11,323 nt of DNA from Fragilaria radians (Eukaryota > Bacillariophyta > Fragilariophyceae > Fragilariales > Fragilariaceae). Each line of letters opens with the position of its first letter. Position 1 is the stretch's first letter. Positions 1 to 5,829 of this stretch are shown in pieces. The notes beneath the pieces were generated by a model. It was not told the DNA's origin, did not search any database, and was given only the letters and a program-made list of their open reading frames with translations. A program made the position numbers and the translations under genes. The stretch spans positions 7,377 to 18,699 of the forward strand of contig CAAAJI010000179.1 of NCBI GenBank assembly GCA_900642245.1, written 5' to 3'.

Positions 1-269
1 CCAAGGACCTAGCACTCTTTTTGGAGCTCAAGGATGCTGCCGAGGAGCAAATTGCCGTCGTTCGGTCTGGACCTGATAAGGAATTTGAACGAGCAGAGAA
101 TGCTCTTTTGATGTGTCAACGAGTTGATCTTTGGTGTGCTGGAGAGGCTGAAGTAGAACGGGCAGTCCAGCATTTATTCATGTTAGGAAAACGTTACAAT
201 TCGTTGGAACCTGAGTTTCCTGATTTCATTCAAGAATATTATCCAGGAAACTCAGAGGTTGAGTTTTAA
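1..269 (+). CDS. 3' end of an unrecognised protein (partial)
   Basis: An open frame enters from the left edge (first full codon at 3, AAG) and ends at TAA 267-269, giving the last 88 residues of a protein. The segment is mostly helical in appearance and acidic. It contains the stretches AENALLMCQRVDLW and EVERAVQHLFMLGKRYN and ends in the acidic tail GNSEVEF. I see no signal peptide, membrane segment or catalytic motif in this part and do not recognise the family. There is no ATG in frame before residue 36, so the start and most of the protein lie outside the window. The next gene is convergent, with only 90 bp between the two stop codons, so the 3' UTRs probably abut or overlap. Confidence 0.7.
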   Translation, partial: KDLALFLELKDAAEEQIAVVRSGPDKEFERAENALLMCQRVDLWCAGEAEVERAVQHLFMLGKRYNSLEPEFPDFIQEYYPGNSEVEF

Positions 270-359
270 GATGAGCCTAGTTTACGTGATTATTCTTCAA
301 TAGCTTTTATATTAAAATAATAGTTTTTTAACACCTTCAGCCTTACAAGGGAGTTTTAG

Positions 360-1218
360 TTAAAAGCCAAGAGATTTAAGACTTGGTGCAGCATCTGGAG
401 GGCTAGTACAATAGCCTTCTTCTGATCTTAGGCAAGCTACTATGGCTTCTATCGCATTTATGACCGCAAGATCAATTCCATTTTCCCTGACGTAAAAAGT
501 CTAATATTTATCATCATTTGAAATACAAAAAATGAGCTGAAGTGAGTTTTCGTTTCATCTCTCCTCCTACGATGTTACTTACAGTTCCATATTTTCCAGT
601 CAATCGAGTCCAGAATACATTCGGTAGCACAAATTTGACTCCCTCACCGACATTAAAATTCAAAACATTCCCACGTCCACCAAATTGATCAACGACTAGC
701 ACGACGTACTTATCATCCTTCGCTCCTTCCTTGCCCAAGTCCCAATAATCTCGAATGGCTAATCCTGGGGTATTTGGATAATTCTGACACAGCACACGTA
801 CACGGTATCCAGTATCTCGTTCGAGAGATGTCAATAGAGTATTCATCCGACGTGCCTGACCGGATGTTAAAAATGGTTCCGTCTGAATTACATTGAGTCC
901 AGATTCTTTGGGCAACAAGTCAGGACGGTTAACTGATTCCAACCGTGCATCGGCAACCATTGGGATTAACATACAACTGGCAATCACATTCGTTGAGACT
1001 ATTGTTGTCCAAAACGAACGACGACCAAACAACATATGCCCGTCATTCGTATCGTAATCTTTTTCTCCCAATGATTCTTGAGAATCAGTCAGCGATCCCA
1101 TACGAGATACCCAACGTTGTGACGTGGAGGAGGGTGCTGAGTAAGTTGATATCCAGCTCAGCTGAAATGTCTGACATGTCGTAAAGACCGAAAAAAGGGA
1201 AACGAAACCAAGCCGCAT
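360..1218 (-). CDS. Thylakoid lumen TPM-domain protein (TL15 / Psb32-like), two exons
   Basis: Model: complement(join(360..500,583..1218)), 258 residues. The ATG at 1218 is the first true ATG of the frame. Residues 1-20 look like an ER signal peptide (MRLGFVSLFSVFTTCQTFQL) and are followed by a Ser/Thr/Arg-rich transit region. GRRSFW (RR at 66-67), a hydrophobic stretch and VADA (88-91) then form a twin-arginine thylakoid signal with a lumenal cleavage site. The mature part is a TPM domain, with LTSGQARRMN, GYRVRVLCQNYP, TPGLAIRDYWD, YVVLVVDQFGG and NVLNFNVGEGV. Exon 1 ends at GTAAGT; exon 2 restores the family ending KYGT-TFYVRENG and AIVACLRSEEG before TAA. Known for the family: TPM lumen proteins are linked to photosystem II maintenance, but the precise role of TL15-type members is unsettled. 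The three targeting layers imply a secondary plastid. It shares a 296-bp divergent promoter region with the selenoprotein gene. Confidence 0.88.
501..582 (-). other. Intron of the TPM-domain gene (82 nt)
   Basis: On the minus strand the donor is GTAAGT (577-582) and the acceptor reads ATATTAG, ending at 501. The intron is phase 0. Without it, the frame runs into 20-odd meaningless residues and stops at 514. With it, the frame continues into TFYVRENG, the expected C-terminal continuation of the TPM domain. Confidence 0.87.
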
Positions 1219-1514
1219 GAGCAAAAAGTTGTATCTTAATTTTGATTGTGTGACACCATGTGACTGACATTATTAGTACAACACGTAATCAGTACCGAGT
1301 TTGACAGAAACGTGATGTAATCAGCATTTTATCCTAGCAAAATCCACAGCGAAATGACGTATAGCAAACGAGTAAGTGATCATGCAGTACAGTCATCAAA
1401 GATTAATTTCTCCACGAGGTACTTCGATTTCGTACTTCGACTTCAAGGACCATTCACAATTTTCCTTTGTTTGTTTTCATAAAAAGACAAGTCGAATATA
1501 ATTCTTGTAATGTC
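1219..1514. promoter_or_regulatory. Divergent promoter region between the TPM gene and the selenoprotein gene
   Basis: These 296 bp separate two start codons facing away from each other, so both promoters must lie here unless transcripts overlap. Visible elements are a TGACGT hexamer at 1355-1360 and a 13-bp tandem repeat at 1419-1444. TGACGT matches the core of bZIP sites; the CO2/cAMP-responsive elements described in Phaeodactylum have this core. No clear TATA box was seen. Functional meaning is inferred from position only. Confidence 0.5.
1419..1444 (+). repeat. Two tandem copies of a 13-bp unit GTACTTCGAYTTC
   Basis: GTACTTCGATTTC (1419-1431) is followed directly by GTACTTCGACTTC (1432-1444), with one mismatch. 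It lies 70-95 bp upstream of the selenoprotein start codon, in the promoter or leader, and could be a paired protein-binding site. Confidence 0.7.
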
Positions 1515-1518
1515 ATGA
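1510..1518 (+). promoter_or_regulatory. Two-codon upstream ORF overlapping the selenoprotein start
   Basis: The sequence ATGTCATGA contains ATG TCA TGA in one frame (1510-1518) and the main ATG at 1515-1517 in another. A ribosome starting at the first ATG would stop after one further codon and could re-initiate on the overlapping ATG, a known type of leader control. Whether the mRNA leader includes it, and whether it is used, is not shown by sequence. Confidence 0.35.
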
Positions 1519-2378
1519 CAGCTTGTGAACGAAAGGTTTTCCCTGCAAAAGTAATTGCACGTGTTACCGCGGAGATAGAAAAAGTGGAAGGCAATGAACC
1601 TTTTCCCAAGAAATTTTTCTTATCTGAAGCTATGAAGAGGTCTCGATTAAAAGATACAACAGTAAGTTTTAGCGGATGTCGAAGCCCGTTGATTATATCT
1701 CATGTTATCAATCCAAATTATTTATACTAATCTTCATGCCATGAACATAATTTATCCTGCAAAATGAAGTTGATTGAAATCACCATTCATGGGACTAATC
1801 GTACGAACCAACAAGTATTGCAGGAGTCCGATGTGTTACGTGGTCGAGAAGTATTAAGCAGGCATAAAGGTCGCGTTGGAAGTATAGCATTAGTAGTTCG
1901 ACGACCTGGATGATATTTCTGCCGCGAGCAGGCATTATCCTTGTCAGTGCTCGCGGCGCAACTAGACCTATCCAACGATTTTGGTATATGGGGGGTAGTG
2001 AAGGAGACAGGCGTTGATGACATGGGCATTGCACAGTTTCAGCGAGATTACTTTCCATATCCATTGTATTGCGACAAATCATACGATTTTTACCGAGCAC
2101 TGGGAGATCGAAAGGTCACATTACAATTCGCTTTAAATCCTTTGGCCTTATTTGATGTATTGTGCAATGCAATGACTCGATTACGGGAAAAGGGAGTCGA
2201 TGGGAACTTCGCTGGAGAAGGCATCACGCAGGGTGGTATTATATTTTTTGATTCCGATGGAAATCCAGTATATGCCTACGAAGAACAAACTGGATCGGAC
2301 GTTCCAATTCGTGATGTCGTTGCAGTTATCAATAAGTTGAGGGAAAACTCAAGAATCAAGCATGATGTGAAGGAATGA
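1515..2378 (+). CDS. SelU: Selenoprotein U / peroxiredoxin-like 2 (PRXL2, AhpC-TSA_2) with in-frame UGA
   Basis: Model: join(1515..1661,1770..2378), 251 residues with TGA 1911-1913 read as selenocysteine (residue 97). Exon 1 begins MTACERKVFPAKVIARV and ends ...RLKDTT at GTAAGT. Exon 2 gives LIEITIHGTN, then the thioredoxin-fold core SIALVVRRPG-U-YFCREQA, a UxxC redox motif, then GIWGVVKETG, FPYPLYCDK, YRALGD, GNFAGEGITQGGIIFFDS and a C-terminal helix (DVVAVINKLRENS), with TGA stop at 2376. Order and spacing fit human PRXL2A, which has Cys, and fish SelU, which has Sec, at the same place. PRXL2 proteins are thiol-redox proteins with incompletely known substrates. No targeting signal is evident, so a cytosolic site is inferred. 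TGA is not a general sense codon here, since GatC also ends in TGA and Trp is TGG. Alternatives are a Cys-to-stop pseudogene or a sequencing error. A later acceptor at 1823 is possible and would shorten the protein to 233 residues. Confidence 0.85.
1662..1769 (+). other. Intron of the selenoprotein U gene (108 nt; alternative 162 nt)
   Basis: The donor is GTAAGT at 1662, phase 0. The nearest phase-0 acceptor is GAAG ending at 1769, which keeps a beta-strand-like segment (LIEITIHG) before the domain core. A better-looking acceptor, TTGCAG ending at 1823, is also phase 0 and has ACTAATC about 25 nt upstream as a possible branch point; it would delete 18 residues. Sequence alone does not decide between them. 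Confidence 0.7.
1911..1913 (+). other. In-frame TGA, predicted selenocysteine codon
   Basis: The codons before and after read RRPG-[TGA]-YFCREQA. In the PRXL2/SelU family this position is the redox-active Cys or Sec. The frame stays open and conserved for 154 codons downstream, so the TGA is not the true end of the protein. Confidence 0.85.
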
Positions 2379-2429
2379 CGCAACGGAGTGGATAAGAAAC
2401 CCGATTGCTGAAAATTAATCTTCGCACAT
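2365..2429 (+). promoter_or_regulatory. Candidate SECIS element overlapping the stop codon
   Basis: A SECIS-like fold can be drawn by hand. Helix I pairs ATGTG 2365-2369 with CACAT 2425-2429, and AAGG 2370-2373 with TCTT 2419-2422, leaving a 2-nt bulge. The UGAN/NGAN quartet is TGAC 2376-2379 opposite TGAA 2409-2412. Helix II pairs GCAA 2380-2383 with TTGC 2405-2408, CGG with CCG, and GT with AC, with single A bulges on each side. The apical loop GGATAAGAA contains AA. Two features are atypical: the AA lies 14 nt from the quartet, slightly far, and the quartet UGA is also the gene's own stop codon. No energy or covariance calculation was possible. Confidence 0.45.
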
Positions 2430-2473
2430 ATTTTTACTTAAGATTTACTTCTAGTTGGTTGTATTTCTCATCG

Positions 2474-2493
2474 CAGTACATCGATATGTACTG
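2474..2493. repeat. Perfect hairpin in the convergent 3' spacer
   Basis: CAGTACAT and ATGTACTG form an 8-bp perfect stem around a CGAT loop. It lies between the stop codons of two convergent genes (2378 and 2506) and may mark or influence 3'-end formation of either transcript. Function is inferred from position only. Confidence 0.5.
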
Positions 2494-2505
2494 ATATTTC
2501 ATTTG

Positions 2506-4803
2506 CTAGAATTTGGCACTCATATGTTTTGATAATTTGCCTCTTCCTTGAATATTGGCTTTCTGTCCGTTTACTGCAACCTTAGAAGTAAGTCCAGATT
2601 CGTTCATACTCAAGCTATGCCGGAATTGGGTAGGCAAGTTCGATGCAGGGTTTACAATGCCTGAATTGATTGGATTGATGTTAGTCGGACTATTGTCTCG
2701 CCTCTGGGCCCGCGGCATTGCTCGGATAGGGTTCAGTTGAGAAGGCTTCTGTACTGCTCGGGCAGGGCTTAACTGAGATGGAGTCGACCTTTGCATCGCT
2801 CGAACCGGGCTCAATTGAGACTGCGTCTGGCGCTGCATTGCACGATATGGGATCAACTGAGGCTGAGATTGTCGCTGTATTGTTTTTACAGGATTAAGTT
2901 GAGTCTTAGAATGTTTCTGAACTGCCGTTAGAACTCCTTGCGGCATTTTTCTTGGAATAGGGATCGACGAAGGCATCGCTGCTCCCAAGCTATAGTTAGC
3001 ATATGGCAGCAAACCATTCCTAGAATCATATGGGGATATAGTGGATGGTCGTATAGCATAATTCTCAATACTTTGTTGTATTATTGGTTTCATGGTAATG
3101 GCGTCATTTCTAATAAGGTTCGAACTGCAATAATTTGTGACATCTTGAACATTCGCATGGTACTGGGGCATGACGCTCGAGGGGAACTCGTATTGCATTG
3201 GAATTGGAACTCGATTGCATTGCTCAACCAGCATCGCATTGGAATCACTATTTCTTGTCCTGTTAGAAACATTATCTTTATGCTTGCCGCCTAAAGATTG
3301 TGAATCATTAGTTGTCGTCTCTACAGGAAATCGATCCACAGCGTATCGTTTGAAAGCTTCCGAAATTATTTCGTAGGCTTCTGTGACATCGCTGAATTCC
3401 CGATCCAGTTCAGCTTTTATTTTTGGAGACGCTGCTGTGTGCTTTGCATTGTGTATTCGAAGCGAACGCATCTTGTAAGCGCTATACACCTCACTCAAGG
3501 TTGCATTTCTGGGTAGACCAAGTATAGAAAAATAATCTTTCGACAAAAACTTATGGTCAAGAAGTTCTTTTGATGCTTCTTCCAGTTTCTGATGTATTTC
3601 TTCTTCAAAAGCAGAAGACTGACAAACTTCTATTGCGTTTTGAAAGGACGATACGGCAGAATTTAGGTTTCTGATTTTGTCTCCATTTTTTACAGCCATG
3701 TACGAGTTTCCTTGTCTAAAATATGCTTTTACATGCCTTGGATCATGTCTTATGATTGCAGCATAGTCTTCTAAAGCCAACCCATGTTCTTCTAAGCAGC
3801 CATACACAGTACCACGGCTAAACCTAACTTTTGTTGCCATCCCCTCAGCAAAATCTGGACAAGCATCAATTGCACTGCTGTAAAATCGAGCTGCACGTTG
3901 GAACTCCTTCTTTGAATAACTTTCTTCTCCTTGTTCCATTAATTGCGTAATAAATAAAACATTGTCATACAAAGGTTTAACTTTCCCAGCGTGTTCATGG
4001 TATCCCCTCAGGATGACTTCTAACTGTTTCCTCGCATCAAGGAGTCGACCTTTACTTAGCATCAATCTAGCTCGCAATTCCAATAGGTCCGGATTTCTGC
4101 CAAACCCATCCTTTACCAAAGCACTAGTTACCTGATATGCTTCGTCAACATCCCCATGGTAAAACATCGCCTCAATCTCAAGAATCCGTGCTTCATCCCA
4201 TTCGGGGCAGTGGGTTAATATAACTTTTAAATCCGATTTAGCAGTTTCTACAGCGCGTTTATTATCGGCGTATTTTGAGACCCTCTGCTTTTCAATAACT
4301 TCTTTGGCGTTGTCATACTTTCTTTTCATTGACTCCGCTAGTTTCCGGTCCTCTGCCACAGCCTCATGATCAACTTTACTTGCTCTCTCATAAGTTTCAA
4401 TGGCTTCCTTTAATTTCCCTACCATGATGAAGATCCGGCCTTGTCTTTGATACGCCTTAACTGAGCCCCAATCGAATTCTAGTGCTCGGTTACAATCCTT
4501 AAGAGCTTCATCGTATTGCTTCAATTTTGTCAGGGCTGCGGCGCGACTTGTGTAATATGATGCCAACATTATCTTTAATCTTCCTTTACTTGGATTCTCA
4601 AAAAGCTCTGCACGAGCTGATCCAATCGCTAGCGTGAAATGGCCAACGGCAGCGTTGTAATCTTCCCACATAATTCATTGGACAAGAAAATGAGAACTAG
4701 ATCTTTAAATGTTTGTGCTGATATGATGAATCAAACTTGACTACCTACCGACAGCCTTGTAAGCATCATTTCCAAGATCTCGCGCTATAACATGTTCAGT
4801 CAT
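2506..4803 (-). CDS. TPR co-chaperone-like protein with degenerate J domain (DNAJC7-like), two exons
   Basis: Model: complement(join(2506..4661,4749..4803)), 736 residues. Exon 1 encodes MTEHVIARDLGNDAYKAV; splicing restores a canonical first TPR (GNDAYKAVDYNAAVGHFTLAI). About eight or nine TPR helix pairs follow to about residue 370, e.g. SRAAALTKLKQYDEALKDCN, AYQRQGRIFIMVGKLKEAIE and AYFRQGNSYMAV. A J domain occupies about 394-460 (DYFSILGLPRNATLSEVYSAY ... FSDVTEAYEIIS). TPRs followed by J is the architecture of DNAJC7, a cytosolic Hsp70/Hsp90 co-chaperone. The invariant HPD triad that stimulates Hsp70 ATPase is HNA here (residues 422-424, DNA 3445-3453), so canonical J activity should be lost. 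The C-terminal ~280 residues are low-complexity, rich in N, S, Q and P, with five QLxPxRAMQR repeats. There is no signal peptide, which argues against the ER-lumenal DNAJC3. The stop is TAG. It is convergent with the selenoprotein gene. Confidence 0.87.
2701..2904 (-). repeat. Tandem coding repeat, five units of about 14 codons
   Basis: On the minus strand this encodes five degenerate copies of QLxPxRAMQRxxxS in the J-protein tail. Unit cores are TQLNPVKTIQRQSQP, QLIPYRAMQRQTQS, QLSPVRAMQRSTPS, QLSPARAVQKPS and QLNPIRAMPRAQR, in protein order. Unit lengths are 15, 14, 14, 12 and 13 codons, so all changes keep the frame. It is an in-frame minisatellite, probably variable between strains. Confidence 0.8.
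4662..4748 (-). other. Intron of the TPR-J gene (87 nt)
   Basis: On the minus strand the donor is GTAGGT (4743-4748) and the acceptor is GGGAAG, ending at 4662. The intron is phase 1: the G of exon 1 joins AT of exon 2 to make GAT. An unspliced start at the in-frame ATG 4671 would leave half a TPR; splicing completes it exactly. Confidence 0.82.
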
Positions 4804-4861
4804 CGTTTTTTTATTAAATCAATAGATGCTGTCTGCCCAATATTTTTTCATCGAGCGTTGC

Positions 4862-4900
4862 TAAAAAAATAGGCGATCAGAAAGTTCTGATGTCAACGCC
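4862..4900 (-). other. Hairpin followed by a T run (terminator-like)
   Basis: On the minus strand CGCC/GGCG-type pairing (4897-4900 with 4872-4875) and ATCAGA/TCTGAT pairing (4886-4891 with 4876-4881) form a bulged stem with a 4-nt loop. It is followed by TATTTTTTT. This resembles the end of a Pol III transcript or the 3' end of the candidate minus-strand transcript above it. No RNA family was recognised upstream, so this is only a structure. Confidence 0.3.
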
Positions 4901-4954
4901 ATAATAATGAAAGAAATTGGTTTGTCTTTCACTTCGGAGTCATATGTCTATGAC

Positions 4955-4996
4955 CTGCAGAAAAAGTAATAGTTTGATATTTTATAAGGGACTTAC
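4955..4996 (-). other. Candidate 42-nt intron
   Basis: On the minus strand GTAAGT (4991-4996) and a pyrimidine-rich TTTTTCTGCAG (ending 4955) face each other 42 nt apart. Both sites are near consensus, but 42 nt is about half the size of the other introns here. It would lie 40 nt downstream of the TGA of the candidate exon at 5037-5192. Confidence 0.3.
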
Positions 4997-5036
4997 TTGT
5001 CCTGTTCGATTTAACAAGAACTTGAAATAAAAGATA

Positions 5037-5192
5037 TCAGGAGAATTTCAACATGGCTTTAGGTATTACTACTTTCTCAATATCGTCATCAACGGTTAAA
5101 TCATAGCAGAGTCTTGTCCAATATACATCCAAAGGAATGAATTTTGATTTGCTATACTTCTCGAGAGTTGTTGTGGGTAATGGCAGTGGAAT
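5037..5192 (-). CDS. Candidate terminal coding exon of an unrecognised minus-strand gene
   Basis: A 51-codon open stretch with no ATG near its beginning ends in TGA (5037-5039). The composition looks protein-like rather than random, with segments KYSKSKFIPLDVYWTRL and CYDLTVDDDIEKVVIPKAML, and it is followed on the same strand by consensus splice sites (4955-4996) and a hairpin with T run. I do not recognise the family. An upstream exon would be needed; possible phase-0 acceptors are the AGs at 5160-5161 and 5157-5158, but no convincing partner exon was found. It could also be a fragment of a dead gene. Confidence 0.3.
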   Translation of the reverse strand: MPLPLPTTTLEKYSKSKFIPLDVYWTRLCYDLTVDDDIEKVVIPKAMLKFS

Positions 5193-5206
5193 TTATTTAA
5201 TGTTCA

Positions 5207-5214
5207 TGACGTCA
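5207..5214. promoter_or_regulatory. Palindromic TGACGTCA (CRE/bZIP-type) site
   Basis: The perfect 8-bp palindrome TGACGTCA is the classic bZIP/CRE site, and it contains the TGACGT core of diatom CO2/cAMP-responsive elements. It sits between two coding-like frames on opposite strands. There is no evidence of use. Confidence 0.3.
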
Positions 5215-5365
5215 CAACGCACATTACAAAGTTGCTCGCTTGAGCGAAAAACGCACGTTAACGGTTCTTGGAGAAAAAGAAATAGCAAACTTCGATATGG
5301 ACAGTCCATACTCCGACACTGCATATAAACCTAATATCGTCAACAGAGTCCTTAGCTCTAAGTAA
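5210..5365 (+). other. Open coding-like frame without a start (unresolved)
   Basis: A 51-codon plus-strand frame ends in TAA 5363-5365. It includes ARLSEKRTLTVLGEKEIANF and DMDSPYSDTAYKPNIVNRVL. It has no plausible ATG or strong acceptor in front of it, and the family is not recognised. It may be a remnant or a chance frame; the antisense strand is also open over most of it. Confidence 0.15.
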
Positions 5366-5403
5366 TTAAGTAGATTACTTCAACATAATGCGTTTCATGA
5401 ATA

Positions 5404-5829
5404 CGAGAGATTTAAGCTGACAAATTCGGCGTCTGCCACTGAAAGAATGACCGCCACCTGGAGCGCTTCATTGCAATTGGTAACTAATGCAAATGCACAC
5501 TATATTTCGCGTGATCTGAATCTGATAATTCTTTTATTACCGCTTCATTCTCATCAATGATGCCCAATTTCTGGCTTTGAAATTAATCAAATTCATTTCT
5601 CGGGAGCAGTTTCAGACAGTAATATTTTTATTTAAACGAATTTAGTGATTCTTTGCAACTCTTTGAATACTGCAAGGCTTGTGCCATCTCTACATTTTGA
5701 TAACTTTATCACGACATTAGCCAAGTCCGGTCTTGAAAATTGATTAAGTACACAGTATCCCAACTGATCTTTATCTTGATTACGTCTCAGAATCAATCTT
5801 GTCCTGATTGTGGGTGTCACTGTTTTCAT
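5404..5829 (-). pseudogene. Ty1/copia pol relic (end of reverse transcriptase and RNase H)
   Basis: On the minus strand, 5829-5632 encodes the end of the RT domain, with FSRPDLANVVIKLSK and a helix FKELQRITKFV. This is the conserved SRPDIAxAVxxLSK...xxIKFV region of copia elements. After an in-frame TAA the similarity continues in shifted frames as RNase H: ELSDSDHAKYS (5495-5534), where intact elements have SDSDxAGD, and VILSVADAEFVSLNLS (5404-5454), where intact elements have VTLSSSEAEYVALSE. Frame changes and stops make it non-functional. The element's integrase, protease and LTRs were not found. The copia assignment rests on motif memory. Confidence 0.72.

Noticed and set aside
945..1184. 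79-codon plus-strand frame
   Set aside because: It is antisense to the well-supported targeting region of the TPM-domain gene.
1911..1913. UGA reassigned to tryptophan or another amino acid genome-wide
   Set aside because: The gatC and selenoprotein genes themselves end in TGA and tryptophan is encoded by TGG throughout, so a general reassignment is unlikely.
1795..2100. 101-codon minus-strand frame and an overlapping 80-codon frame
   Set aside because: Both are antisense to the selenoprotein core, whose conserved residues are on the plus strand.
2938..3294. 118-codon plus-strand frame
   Set aside because: It is antisense to the low-complexity tail of the TPR-J gene and has no domain resemblance.
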